DNA of 64,000 bases. Source: Atopsyche davidsoni (lineage: Eukaryota; Arthropoda; Insecta; Trichoptera; Hydrobiosidae). How positions within the stretch are numbered: the stretch's first letter is position 1; each line of letters starts with the position of its first letter. Below the pieces are notes generated by a model that did not search any database, was not told the DNA's origin, and saw only the letters and a list, made by a program, of their open reading frames with translations. Both the position numbers and the translations under genes were made by a program. Shown in pieces: positions 53,821-64,000 of this stretch. The stretch is taken from the NCBI GenBank assembly GCA_022113835.1, contig JAILWY010000004.1:1-64000 (forward strand), given 5' to 3'.

Positions 53821-56148
53821 ATTGTGAATGATTATATTGTATATTATATATTAAAAGACCAGCTGTCGGCACCTGGAAGTAGTACCAAAGCGCAGCCCGG
53901 GGCCGACAGTAAAAAAAAAAATTTAAAAAAAGACATGAAAAAAGTCTTAGATGATAATACTAAGAAGGAAACGAGGAAATATTGCAAAGTATTCATTTTA
54001 TTCAGTTTTAAAGAGGATTATAGTCCTTTTCATAAGTACAGAATATTTTATAAGTCAGTTTTTATCACATTGTATATTCAACCACATATAAACATTTTTG
54101 TAGAGAAGTAAAAAAAAATATGCATAGTGTATAAAATTAGAATTAAAAAATACTTGTTAAAATTAAATGCTAAGTTCATTCTTATAAAAAGGCTATACTT
54201 ATCAATTAAAATGTACATTTTACAATAGTAATTATATAATAATAAAAATTATAAAGTAGGGTACATACATTTAATAAAATATAAGGCATTATGATCTCAT
54301 TCCCTTCAGCCTGATTAATAAATCTTTTACACCCTCAAATCACAGAATCTTCAGATTTAAGGCACGATTCTAATAAATCCATTTAAATTATCACAAAATA
54401 CACTCTAGGAGACATTCTAAAGAAGAAATATTGTTAGATAAATGCCTATTTACTATGTGTAGGCAGCACAAGGGTAGGTTAATACAGACACATAGCACAT
54501 ATATACTTGGCAGGACAGTATCCGGCGTAACACACAAGTTTCACATGATGCAATATTAAAACATAAGTACTTTCTAAATCTGTGGGTAATCCTGAAAGAC
54601 TGGTGAGGTAAATTTAAAAATAAGATATACTTAATGAAAAAACTGATAATTTGTCACAATACCAAAAAAATACTTTAAAAAACCATATTATATTACATGA
54701 TACAACACAGAAAGCCTTAATGAAACAATCTAGGTTTTCTAAATAGAAAAATAGCCTGTGTAGTAAGCTAAGCTAGTAAATTTGCCTATATTAACATAAG
54801 TAAGACTGTATGATGAGGACACACAAACCAGAGGGACCAGGCTATCTGTTATACACTTCGAGCCAATAAACTATGCAGGTATTTTTATTTTAAGTTTTGT
54901 TGCATTTCATTAGTCAAGTTGAGATTCAACATGTTCATAGTTTGTAACATATTGCATAACCAAGCCATATGAACATGCGACAACGCCCTGCTGTGCAATA
55001 GAGACCTAGTTTTTTTTAGGTAAACAATCATTGCGACAATCAATTCTGTCAACTGACATTCATTAAATTTCAAGCTTGCGTTCATTTAATTTATCAGCAG
55101 CGCCATGCTGATACACAAATATCTCACAACTAGGTGAGGCAATGAATTATTTATGTTAGGTTTTATTCCTGAATATAATCAATCTTTGAGTACTTCAAAA
55201 GAGTATTCTAGAGTTTAAAGTGAACCAAAATTTTATTTATAACAAAGAACTGAAAGTAACAGTGTAAAAAACGTTTCAAAATACATAGTTCAATTCCTCC
55301 TTCATTGAGGATTTTGAAATTAAATAAACATAACTATTGTTAAATTTAATCTCAAATTATTAAGTTCCTCACTTTATTACTAATTACTAAATACAGATTT
55401 GAAAATTTGCATGTTTTATGGTCTTAAGTTTAAGTTTTATTAATAATGTTTATTTTAATATGATAAGTACAACAAATTAACCAAGACCAGAAATTAACCA
55501 AAACCATAACCAAGCAGAATGGTCCACTGGCAGCTGGAGGCATTTTAAGATGTTAGAAAGTAAAGTAAAGAATATTAAACTAACAATCGTTCCTCTAGTG
55601 AGAATTGAAACTGCCGCATTGAATTATCACTCTAGTTGCTGCTGACTGGCAGCACAGCATCTTGCAATAGCACCATTTTTTTTCCACAAAAAATATGATA
55701 TTTTAACTTAGTAATTTTAAAATAGACTTTTTAATAGACACTTTTAAGTAAAATAAAGAGACGCAGTCAAGTCAAGTCTTGAGGCACAAACAAGCCTTCC
55801 GAGTCATCTTTCTCAATATGAGATTAAGTATTTTCAAATTTACGTAATAAAAACTAACAACTATTATTTATTTTCATTTTTGAAAACAAATTAGAAAAGC
55901 ACCACAATAATCATGAATGTAGAAAAATGCCCATTTCTTTTTTATTGGAGTTTTCCTATATAAGGCTTATCTATATTGCTCGTTATACCGGTTTTGTCAA
56001 CTTGCCACTACACGAGATGACATCTCGAGCTTAGTGGACTTTCTGCATCTATGCCGAGCAAGGTGACATGCATGAACACTAAATGTGGCAGTGTCCTACT
56101 CGAAACACGGAAGTGAAGAAATCGATTATAGGTATATTCTGAGGTATC
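53821..56148. other. Likely 3'UTR/intergenic stretch of the PPxY gene
   Basis: AT-rich, no recognised gene. 53860-53990 is an odd GC-rich then Lys-rich open stretch (plus strand) after the R1 element. It starts with CTGTCGGC and contains GCCGACAG (a hairpin) and is not explained. The rest probably includes the minus-strand gene's 3'UTR, but no polyadenylation site can be fixed. Confidence 0.35.
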
Positions 56149-58551
56149 TCAGAAGGTTGCTTTCAGTTCTCGGTTACAGGATGGGATTGCAGAATGAACA
56201 GCGGAGTCAGGGCTCAGCTCAGAGTCCTTGAGAGGGTGTGGGTGAGCGAGACAGAGAGCCTCTTGGTAGGAAGGTGGAGGCTGCTCAGGTTGGCTGGGAC
56301 CGGCCAGTAGGGCATCATAGGCGGGAGGGAGTGTGGCTGCTGACACGGAGCGTCCTGTATTCCCTAGCCCCAGGGCCGCCTCTGCCTGTGCTGCTGCCAA
56401 GCCCTGCAAGATAATATCAGATAGCTTGCTTGAGTCATATGAACATCATTGGCATGTAGCGAAAAAAATTCCAATTTTTTTGAAGATTGTTTTTCTCATT
56501 TCATGTGTATTAGTTTTTTTTTTTAATGTGTTAGAAGACATTTTTTTAAGGCAAAAACTGGAGTGAATTGTTTTGAAATACATCACAGTGAAAACACAAT
56601 TTATATAAATCAGGCCCAAGTAAGGTCCCGCAGCAGATTAATTGCTGACAGCTGAGAGAATCAAATCTTTCTCAGTGCATTGTGTTATATACAAACCAGA
56701 AGACACATCTTTACAGTTTAGTAATATAATCAATATTTTTAACAGATGGTAATACCCCGCTTTATGCGAGGGATACATTCCGGAAAAAATCGCGTTAAGT
56801 GAAATTTGCGTATATCGGGGTTTACGATTAAACATACATAAATAGTTAAAACTTAATACAAAAAAATACGAATCATTTGAATCAATCACATTAATTCTAA
56901 GAACACTTTATGCAGTATTACATGTTATTTTTACTGAAAAATACATCTATTGTCTTTTGGGTAGAGTTTATTTTACGTTCATGTAAAATACGTTCATAAC
57001 ACCCACCGCTGTTTTTAATTGTTAAGAGAAGTCAATGACTACATTATGTTCATACACATTCTTAAATAAGAAATTCGCGTAATGCGAGGCATTTTAACGC
57101 GAAATTTGAAATTATAAAATTTACTAAATCTTTTACTAAAATATTTGAAAGTCGCATTATTTATGCGCTTAATCGACGCGGGTTGTGGTGAGAGAGAGAT
57201 GCTTGCATCATCATTAGAAAATGACAACATTTTTTTTTGAGCTCTCAATTTGTCAACTTTTGTACCAACAAAACGCAATTTGCAGGAAGCTTTACTTTTC
57301 TGTTTCAATTGTAAGAAAATACCAGCTGAAAGTCACCGATTGCTGTGTGAAGTTTATGGTGAACATGCTCCATCGCAAAAAAACGTGTGAGAACTGGTTT
57401 CGACGCTTTAACAATGGTGATTTCGGTGTGGATGACAAAGAACGTTCAGGCCAACCAAAAAAATTCGAAGATGAAGAATTAGAGGCATTGCTCGATAAAG
57501 ACTCGTGTCAAACGCAAGCAGAACTCTCAGAATCATTGGGAGTTGATCGAGCAACAATTTCAAGACAAGAGATGAAAAATGGATTCGCTACGACAACCTG
57601 AAGCGTAAAAAATCATGGGGTAAGCCCAGACATGCATCAACATCGACGGCCAGGCCAAATATTAATGGCGCCAAGGTAATGCTGTGTAGTTGGTGGGATC
57701 AGAAGGGCGTCATTCACTATGAGCTGCTGAAACCAGGCCAAACTATCACGGGTGAGTTCTACAGACAACAATTGATGCGTTTGAAGCGAGCATTGGCAGA
57801 AAAACGGCCAGAATATGCGACCAGGCACGAGTCTGTCATTTTCTATCGACCCCAAAAGTTATAAGCTCACAAATTAAATTAATTTACTTCTCGATCATTG
57901 ATTTTTGGAATTTTTGACATCAGTCTTAAACTTGAAAGAGAAACTGAGAGGATGTGGCCAACAAATACAACGGTAATCAAAATGAAACCATTAATCATTC
58001 CAAAAATATCCAATTTAAATATATTAGCACAAATGCTACTAGAAGACATGCACTTACGAGTTTAGGAAACATTCTCAACCACTTAATAATGCTCTTGATA
58101 ATAAAGGTAATTGTTGTTGGTTTAAGTGATTTGTATTGATGGGAGCTTGGTGTCATTGCTTATATGGAAAGAGTTGAAGTTTGCCACTTGAAGGTATGGA
58201 GAAGTGGTGACTTACTCTGAATATAGCTCTCTGATGTAGTAACATTTGAATGACGCTTTTTCGTCGCAAGTACAGCATACTCTTGACTGCGACCATCATG
58301 CCAGAGCAGATAAAGATGGGTCCCACCAGCCACATGTGCCCTAAATTATTAAAGATGTATCCATCGGCGTCCCCCAATGCCAACACTGTGATCACTGTCC
58401 CCACAGAGAATAGCACGGTGGATAGCACAAAATAAGAATAACTTGTACAGTCGCATCTTCCGAACCTCTGCTCGTCGTCAAGGTCGATCTCTCTTTGTCG
58501 CAAGCGATGCAAACGCTGACGAATAAAAGGGCTGTCGTACACTGTAGCCAT
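56149..58551 (-). CDS. Two-pass membrane protein with PPxY motifs
   Basis: Exons 58551-58216 (112 codons) and 56403-56149 join in phase 0 at AGA|GTAAGT and TTGCAG|GGC, giving 196 aa. Residues 1-32 are charged. Membrane segments lie at about 40-60 (YSYFVLSTVLFSVGTVITVLAL) and 72-92 (MWLVGPIFICSGMMVAV), so both ends probably face the cytosol. The tail carries two PPxY sites, LPPAYDAL and PPPSYQEA, which bind WW domains such as those of Nedd4-type ubiquitin ligases. An Ala-rich stretch precedes them. I do not recognise a named orthologue. It is divergent from the gene starting at 59285. Confidence 0.82.
56740..57175. mobile_element. Tigger-like MITE
   Basis: ATACCCCGCTTTATGCGAGG near the left and GCGTAATGCGAGGC, TTATGCGCTTAATCGACGCGG near the right are Tigger-type subterminal sequences. 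It lies in the intron of the PPxY gene. Exact ends are not fixed. Confidence 0.55.
57190..57870 (+). pseudogene. mariner transposase, internally deleted
   Basis: Reads FRRFNNGDFGVDDKERSGQPKKF and LDKDSCQTQAELSESLGVDRATISR (given as the pieces CENWFRRF, GVDDKERSGQP and ESLGVDRATISR), then jumps to WWDQKGVIHYELLKPGQTITGEFYRQQL and RPEYATRHESVIF (pieces WWDQKGV, ELLKPGQ, ATRHESV). The segment with the first catalytic Asp is missing, as is the end. Several frameshifts at the start. Inserted in the PPxY gene's intron, antisense to it. Confidence 0.85.
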
Positions 58552-59284
58552 CGCGGGGTCTAGAGCATCCTTATAACGTCACCGTGAATATTATCGTTGG
58601 ACGAACTGATGGAGCGACACTATTAGCCTAGTATCTCAGAATCATTATCTTTTATATACTTTTGTATTTTTTTATCCCATATCGGGAAGGGATCGCGTTA
58701 TACTGATGACATAGTATTTTTGTAAATTTCGAATGTTCACATAAACAAAATACTTTCCCTATATTTAACTATTTTAGTTTTGTATTTACAAAGACAGATT
58801 GTTGCCAAATTCCGAGTAGTCGATTAAGAGCCTAGTGCTGCCATTGTCGAATTGTCAAGATGCCAAATTATGGTGCTGCTATAAAAAAATATATGAAATT
58901 ATCAATCTGAAATTAATTAGAATCAGCAAAAAAAGAAAAAATAAAGAAGCATTCATATTAACACAAGTCTTTATTTATAACTAAAAAGGTAGCAAATAAA
59001 AATTTACTGATTTTTATGCTACATTCGACTCGTGAAAAAAATACCTATCGACTGGCAGCACTGACCGGACCAGAGAGGTGAGACAGATGATCGTATTGTG
59101 CTTATGTGAATGCGATCTGATTCATGACATTTGTTATTTATTCTTATTGAATTTGTTCAGTTTCGTTAGCATTTTTCAGTTAGCGTAAAACTGTTCGATG
59201 ATCGATAGCGAAATTACCTGAAATTAAAAGTAACTTACACTTTTTATCTGCGCATAATTTCCTATTTGCTAATGTCCATTGACA
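58552..59284. promoter_or_regulatory. Divergent intergenic region between the PPxY and PMEL-like genes
   Basis: 733 bp between two divergent start codons. It probably contains both promoters. No TATA box or known site can be supported. Confidence 0.4.
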
Positions 59285-61631
59285 ATGCTCAGAAAGATGT
59301 CTACTTGTCAACATCTGACATTGTTATTTTACGTGCTAGTAGCGTCGCATATAGGTATGATTTTTTTTAAATTTATATTCCGTTAAAGGAATTTTAGTTC
59401 ATATTTTACATTTTGTTATTATGATTATATTCTAGTGCAATGTACCCAATACGTTATCACGATTTCAAACGACGGTCCAGTGATCCTCGGAGCGGAGATT
59501 ACCTTCAAAGCAGAGATACTAAATACACCAAAAGGTCTTTTATTTGATTATTCATGGCTCGATGATGCAGTTCCACACCATTCCTACAAGGTCAGTTGAG
59601 AACTATTAAGTTGTACCTTTATGTGTAGCAGATTAGACTCTTATCTCTAAGGAACACACAAGTGATGGAAATAAAGTGCATCAATAGCAAAAGATACAAA
59701 CATATGCAGGTGTATGTATTGATATTGTATAATTCTACATTTATTCAGCCCCTTTTTTGGATTGTGACTAAGCCCATAACTGGCGTTTTATTAACTTTGA
59801 GTTATAATAAAACTTCATCTTCTTCAGTATCACATTAACTCTTAAAAAATTACAAGATATGTTATGATAATGTGAATCTGTCAGTTGTAAGTGTTGTATT
59901 TGAAGTAAATAGTGTTTGTTGGCAGGTGACCTCAAATAACACAAAATTATCATGGACGGTGAGTTACAACAGGTCACAGTACCTGCCGGGGGCTTATGCG
60001 GTACGACTAGATGCCTATTATTGTCTTTATTGGTTTCAATGCTACACTATATCTAACAAAACTACATTTCAAATTACATGTAAGTACACAAATTTATTAT
60101 CTATAGGTATGTTTTTAAAAATTTCAGTATTTATATTTTTTAAGGTAACTAATTAGAATATTCAATATTTTTGACAGACAGTTCTTGGTGGAATTCTATT
60201 TTAAATAAAATAAAATACTTGAGTGATTTTTCCACATGTTAATTTTTATTGGTGATTAGAACTAATTAGATGAAAAATTTCTTGGCACTGACCGAATGCC
60301 TTATAAATTGTGTAGGTAAATTAGTTTCATTTGTTAATTGACACTATTTTAGAATTATTTTATCATACATTATGTTTGATATTGCTTACCTGTAGCTTTA
60401 AACTCTTTAATAATCAAACATAGTTAAAATATTTGAATTTTCCCAACAATGAAACAAGTGTAATTAAGTGACTTCAATTAAAATTTGAAATATATTACAG
60501 TTTGTAAAGTTAGAGATTGCTGCATCAGATTTTTTGTCCCCAGCACTACTAAACGGCCATTTAGATCTGCTGCAGAATGGAACCGCTATAATGGGGAGCT
60601 ACATTTCTACTCTCCAGCCCACGGTCCACAATGTCAGCCTCTCAGTCCGCGACCTAGTGAATGCGACTTCCATCCTCACGTACTGGTTTATTGACTGCAA
60701 CTACTATGGCATGACTCAAAATGATACTTTTATGCATGAGTATACCATGGAAAATGAAGTACATAATATAGATGCCTTAGTGGTTGTGTCCTACGATCCA
60801 ATACCTTCTCCCACCACGCCTGCCCCTCTGACTACCACTACCACGACTCCTATGCCGACCACCACAACTATAATTCCTACACCGACCTCCATTGAAGCCT
60901 CGACTACCCAATCCTTTTCTCGGGTGATGAGTTCATCTTCTGCTCTTACGGGAGCTGTCATGGTGAAGCGCGAAGCCTGGGAAGTCACCTCCAAGGGACC
61001 GAATCTGAGCTTTGACTACTCCACTACTCCGTTCATTCCAACGCCTCCTCCATTTGGACCAACACCGATGTCCTACTCTTGCCTCAATAACTCAATTCTG
61101 GTGCAAGATCCCAAAAAGACATATGGAGTGTTTCACCGAAAAATAATAGTCCAAGGTCAGTTGCAAGTGATGAAGTTATTGCTTACTTCCAGTTTTTATT
61201 TTTAACCACCTACAAACCTCTAGAAAAATGTTTTTCTGTCATAAAAGAAATACAAAATTCAGCAAAATAAATCGAGAGACCTCAGCTTTGCTACGTGAGT
61301 GGGTCTGATTGGTCCTGTAACACGTCCTTATTTGCAGTTCCAGTGCAAAACCTGACGTTGTACTCGGCACGGCCATGGGTACAGCGTGGGGATATGATGA
61401 ATGTACAAATGTCATGCAGTGGGACGCCTCCTTTCTACTACTGCATCCAGTACAAGCTCGGCACCTATATTCCCAGCGGCAATGAGACTTGTGCCTCTCC
61501 TGTCACCATAATGCAGTGTGACGTGCCTATCCTGCATCTGTTCTCTAATGTGGACTCCATTACGGTGGTCGCCATCGCTACCAATAACCTAGGCAAGAGT
61601 GTCAAGTCCATCTCTATCACCTTCTATCATG
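59285..61631 (+). CDS. PMEL/GPNMB/TMEM130-like transmembrane glycoprotein (3' end not found)
   Basis: Exons 59285-59354, 59436-59590, 59926-60079, 60529-61155 and 61338-61631 join in consistent phases. The ATG is followed by a signal peptide (LTLLFYVLVASHI, cleavage near residue 23). Then a lumenal region of about 130 aa (ISNDGPVILGAEITF), the PKD-like SLSVRDLVNATSILTYWF, a Thr/Pro-rich linker (60800-60900) and a second domain ending SITVVAIATNNLG. Several N-x-S/T sites. This order matches PMEL, GPNMB and TMEM130, which are melanosome/endosome or surface glycoproteins. The donor at 61632 shows that more exons with the membrane segment should follow; none is seen by 64000, where transposons lie. 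Function is inferred. Confidence 0.75.
60155..60240. repeat. Repeat C, short copy in intron 3 of the PMEL-like gene
   Basis: ATTCAATATTTTTGACAGA, GGTGGAATTC and AAAATACTTGAGTGATTTTTCC are shared with copies at 29690, 36398 and 50199; the middle is deleted. Confidence 0.55.
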
Positions 61632-62084
61632 GTGAGTCCCTTATGGTGCATTAACGTTTTAAATTTATTTTATACCAGGTCAGGTGTCAGGTCCAACTCC
61701 AGCAGCGTTTCCTTTATTAAAAATAAAATTAAAAAATAACAAGCTGTAAGAAAGCATCGATCCCTGCGGGGAATGCACTAGGGGAGGTGTCTTTCAAAAT
61801 TCCTGTTAAAACGACAACAAATATCACTAGTGAAGCATTCTAAATAACATGAAAATAATTGACAGGAATTCTTATTGGAATTGGTTTTTTTTGTTTAAGG
61901 TCAAATATTAAAAATGATTTTTTTTTTATTTAAAAATCTTTTTTTAAATTCATATTTTCGATTATTTTTCATTATTGTTGATCGGTCGATATTTATAAAC
62001 ATTTGAAATATTAATTTTCACATTTCATATTGAACTTTTTAAAATCATGTAATCAATAGCCATAAATGGAGTAGTGAGGCGTCG

Positions 62085-63955
62085 CTCACATTTCGGTTAG
62101 TAAAATTGCAATAAATCGACTACTACTTTGCATACGCAAACAAAAGATTTACTTGTGGAGGCATTAAACATGACTCCCCAAGGTATTTCTAAATGTTTAC
62201 ATGCCATGGGAAAAAATCAAAGGGAAGGAAAATGGGTGCAGCATGAGTTGACTAAGAGACAGATGGAAAATCGATGAACCACTTTCGAAATTTTGTTTTT
62301 GCGGCATTGAGAAGTGGATATATTTCGAGAATCCCAAATGCAAAAAATCATGGCTTTCACTTGGCGAAGCATCTACATCGACGGCACGGTCAAATCGTTT
62401 CGGAAAGAAGACAATGCTCTGCGTTTGAAAGGAATCGTGTACGATGCTGCCGATGATGCTTGTTGACGACGCTACCAGGTATGGTTCTCGCTTTCGAGAC
62501 TTCTGATAGACGTTCTGTTTCTTCGATGTTTAGCTTACAAATTCGCCAAGGTTCATAAGCTATCAGTGGACTGTATAGTAGGTAATTCAAAGACTTCATT
62601 CGTGTAAACTTTTATTTAAACTTTATTACAAACTTTGTTATAATATATGATTTCCAGACATGTTACATTTAACACTTTTACTTCACTTTTGAGCCGACAC
62701 AGGGGTCGGTAATTTAAAACTGCGTGACAATCCGTCACAATATACTTCCGAACTCGCGGCGGTATATTCACTGAGGTATATAATACCTCCCACGATATTT
62801 ACGTCACCTGACGCGATGTTAGCACAGAATACGCCAATCGTGGTCGTATCTTCACGCACGCGGACGTGGTTTCTACGCGCGTTGCTTTTCCACTCATAAG
62901 GGTTTGTAAGGTCCTTATGATCATCACAGCAGGAATTAACTTTTCATAACCTCGCCGGATATTAACGATAAGATCGCAATTTACATCTCACCGGAGTGCT
63001 GTCTTCGGGCATAGTTACCCCAAGAAGACACTTCGAACACTCGTCGAACACTGGCCCTTTGGGGGCTCTCACTGGTCTTTATACGGTTCCAGAACAAAGA
63101 AAAGTATTTTTACAAGATTACGCACTGAAAACATATTAAAATTTGGCAATCAACTAATTATTTATTAACTGTGCTCACAATCGTAAAATATACTTTGGTT
63201 TCCTGGTTATCGGATTACACAAAGAAATCTAGTATTCAAACAAGCGCGAGGTTTAAAATCAAAGGAAATAACTTCGCGAAGTAATGATTTCTATACCTAC
63301 TTTCAAATATAAATCAGTAACAAGTAATTCTAAAAGTCAACTAAATCTTATTTTTATAGGAAGCTGTATCCCAACAATTCATTATTACAGAGGGATAGGA
63401 CCCTGGTCGGCTCGTTAAACTAGTTTAAACTTAAAAAGCAGCGCCGGTCTGGCGGGCGCCATTTTATTCAACAATAGTAAATAACATCTAGATTAAACTC
63501 AAACTTAAAATAATCTATTGTCTCATCGGGTTGGTAACAATGCTGTTAGCTGCTGAAACCGGGCGAAACTGTCGATAGGCATCGCTACCGACAACAACTG
63601 ATCAATTTGAATCATGCATTGCTTGAAAAATGGCCAGAATGGGACACGAGACACAAACAAATGATATTTCATCACGACAACGCTCCGTGTCATCCCACTT
63701 TCAGCGTCCAGGGCAACATTAAAACGCTGAAATAGGATCTGTTACTGTACCTGCCGTATTCACCAGACATGGTCCTTCCAATTATCACTTGTTCCGGTCA
63801 CTACACTTGGCCAATTTTGAAGAAGTGGAAAATTAGTTGGATAAATGGTTTCGGTCCAAAGATGCGTCGTTTTATCATCATGGTATTCATGTATTGCCAG
63901 ATATGGCAAAAATTTGTAGCTGTATGTATTTTTTTTTGTTGTAAAATTTATTATG
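62085..63955 (+). mobile_element. mariner relic split by an insertion
   Basis: Left part 62085-62460: reads as a decayed transposase (TPQGISKCLHAMGK, KWVQHELTKRQ). Right part 63545-63955: YxLLKPGE remnant, IFHHDNAPCH with a catalytic Asp, LPYSPDM and KKWKISWINGFG. The intervening 1079 bp are a later insertion. Stops in each part; inactive. Confidence 0.85.
62461..63539. mobile_element. Solo-LTR-like insertion with 5-bp target duplication
   Basis: 1079 bp, starting TGTTGACG and ending GGTAACA, flanked on both sides by ATGCT (62456-62460, 63540-63544). Removing it restores the continuous mariner frame order. TG...CA ends and a 5-bp duplication fit a solo LTR of a Ty3/BEL-type element. No coding capacity; a GC-rich patch lies at 62750-62900. 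Confidence 0.75.
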
Positions 63956-64000
63956 ACGTATGAATCTATGGGCTAAAAATTTGTCTATCTTGATAGCTTT

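Noticed and set aside
60791..60994. Val-rich minus-strand frame
   Set aside because: Shadow of the Thr/Pro-rich linker of the PMEL-like gene.

Overview
The window is AT-rich animal genomic DNA, almost certainly from an insect. The genes have introns with GT-AG splice sites, and the mobile elements (mariner, piggyBac-like, hAT, pogo/Tigger, R1-clade, Ty3-like and Penelope-like) are typical of insect genomes. A telomere-like TTAGG-containing tandem repeat sits at the left edge. Lepidoptera would fit, but nothing here proves the order. All identifications come from reading the sequence; no database search was run.

Layout. Bases 1-30000 hold no recognisable host gene, only repeats. In order they are: a GGTTAGGTCA(A) array; a 1-kb CAGACA microsatellite; duplicated dispersed repeats; a small inverted-repeat island with a Rep-like (HUH) reading frame that may be a viral relic; a piggyBac-like relic; a TTAA-flanked MITE; a complete LTR element with identical 393-bp LTRs that encodes only Gag and protease; three 1.28-kb tandem repeats passing into about 31 copies of a 117-bp satellite; a Penelope-like element with RT and GIY-YIG domains between inverted repeats that each carry a hammerhead-ribozyme motif; and a mariner copy.

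Bases 30000-61700 carry the genes. They are: a PAM2-motif protein (minus strand, 30016-32184); PGAP1, the GPI inositol-deacylase (plus strand, 15 exons, 34681-46293, modelled as 1037 aa with every splice phase consistent); SPCS1, signal peptidase complex subunit 1 (minus, 50834-51118); a two-pass membrane protein with PPxY motifs (minus, 56149-58551); and, divergent from it, a PMEL/GPNMB/TMEM130-like glycoprotein (plus, from 59285, whose last exons lie beyond the window or were not found). PGAP1 introns contain a hAT element with an 8-bp target duplication, a piggyBac-like element and a mariner.

The right end (62080-63960) is a mariner relic split by a roughly 1.08-kb solo-LTR-like insertion with a 5-bp target duplication.

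Functional links. PGAP1 and SPCS1 both act on newly made proteins in the endoplasmic reticulum, but they are separate transcription units and no co-regulation is implied. The most unusual material is the self-cleaving-ribozyme Penelope element, the nested satellite that grew out of a larger repeat containing a retrotransposon protease fragment, the Gag-protease-only LTR element, and three TTAA-flanked families that share paired palindromes beside the right end.
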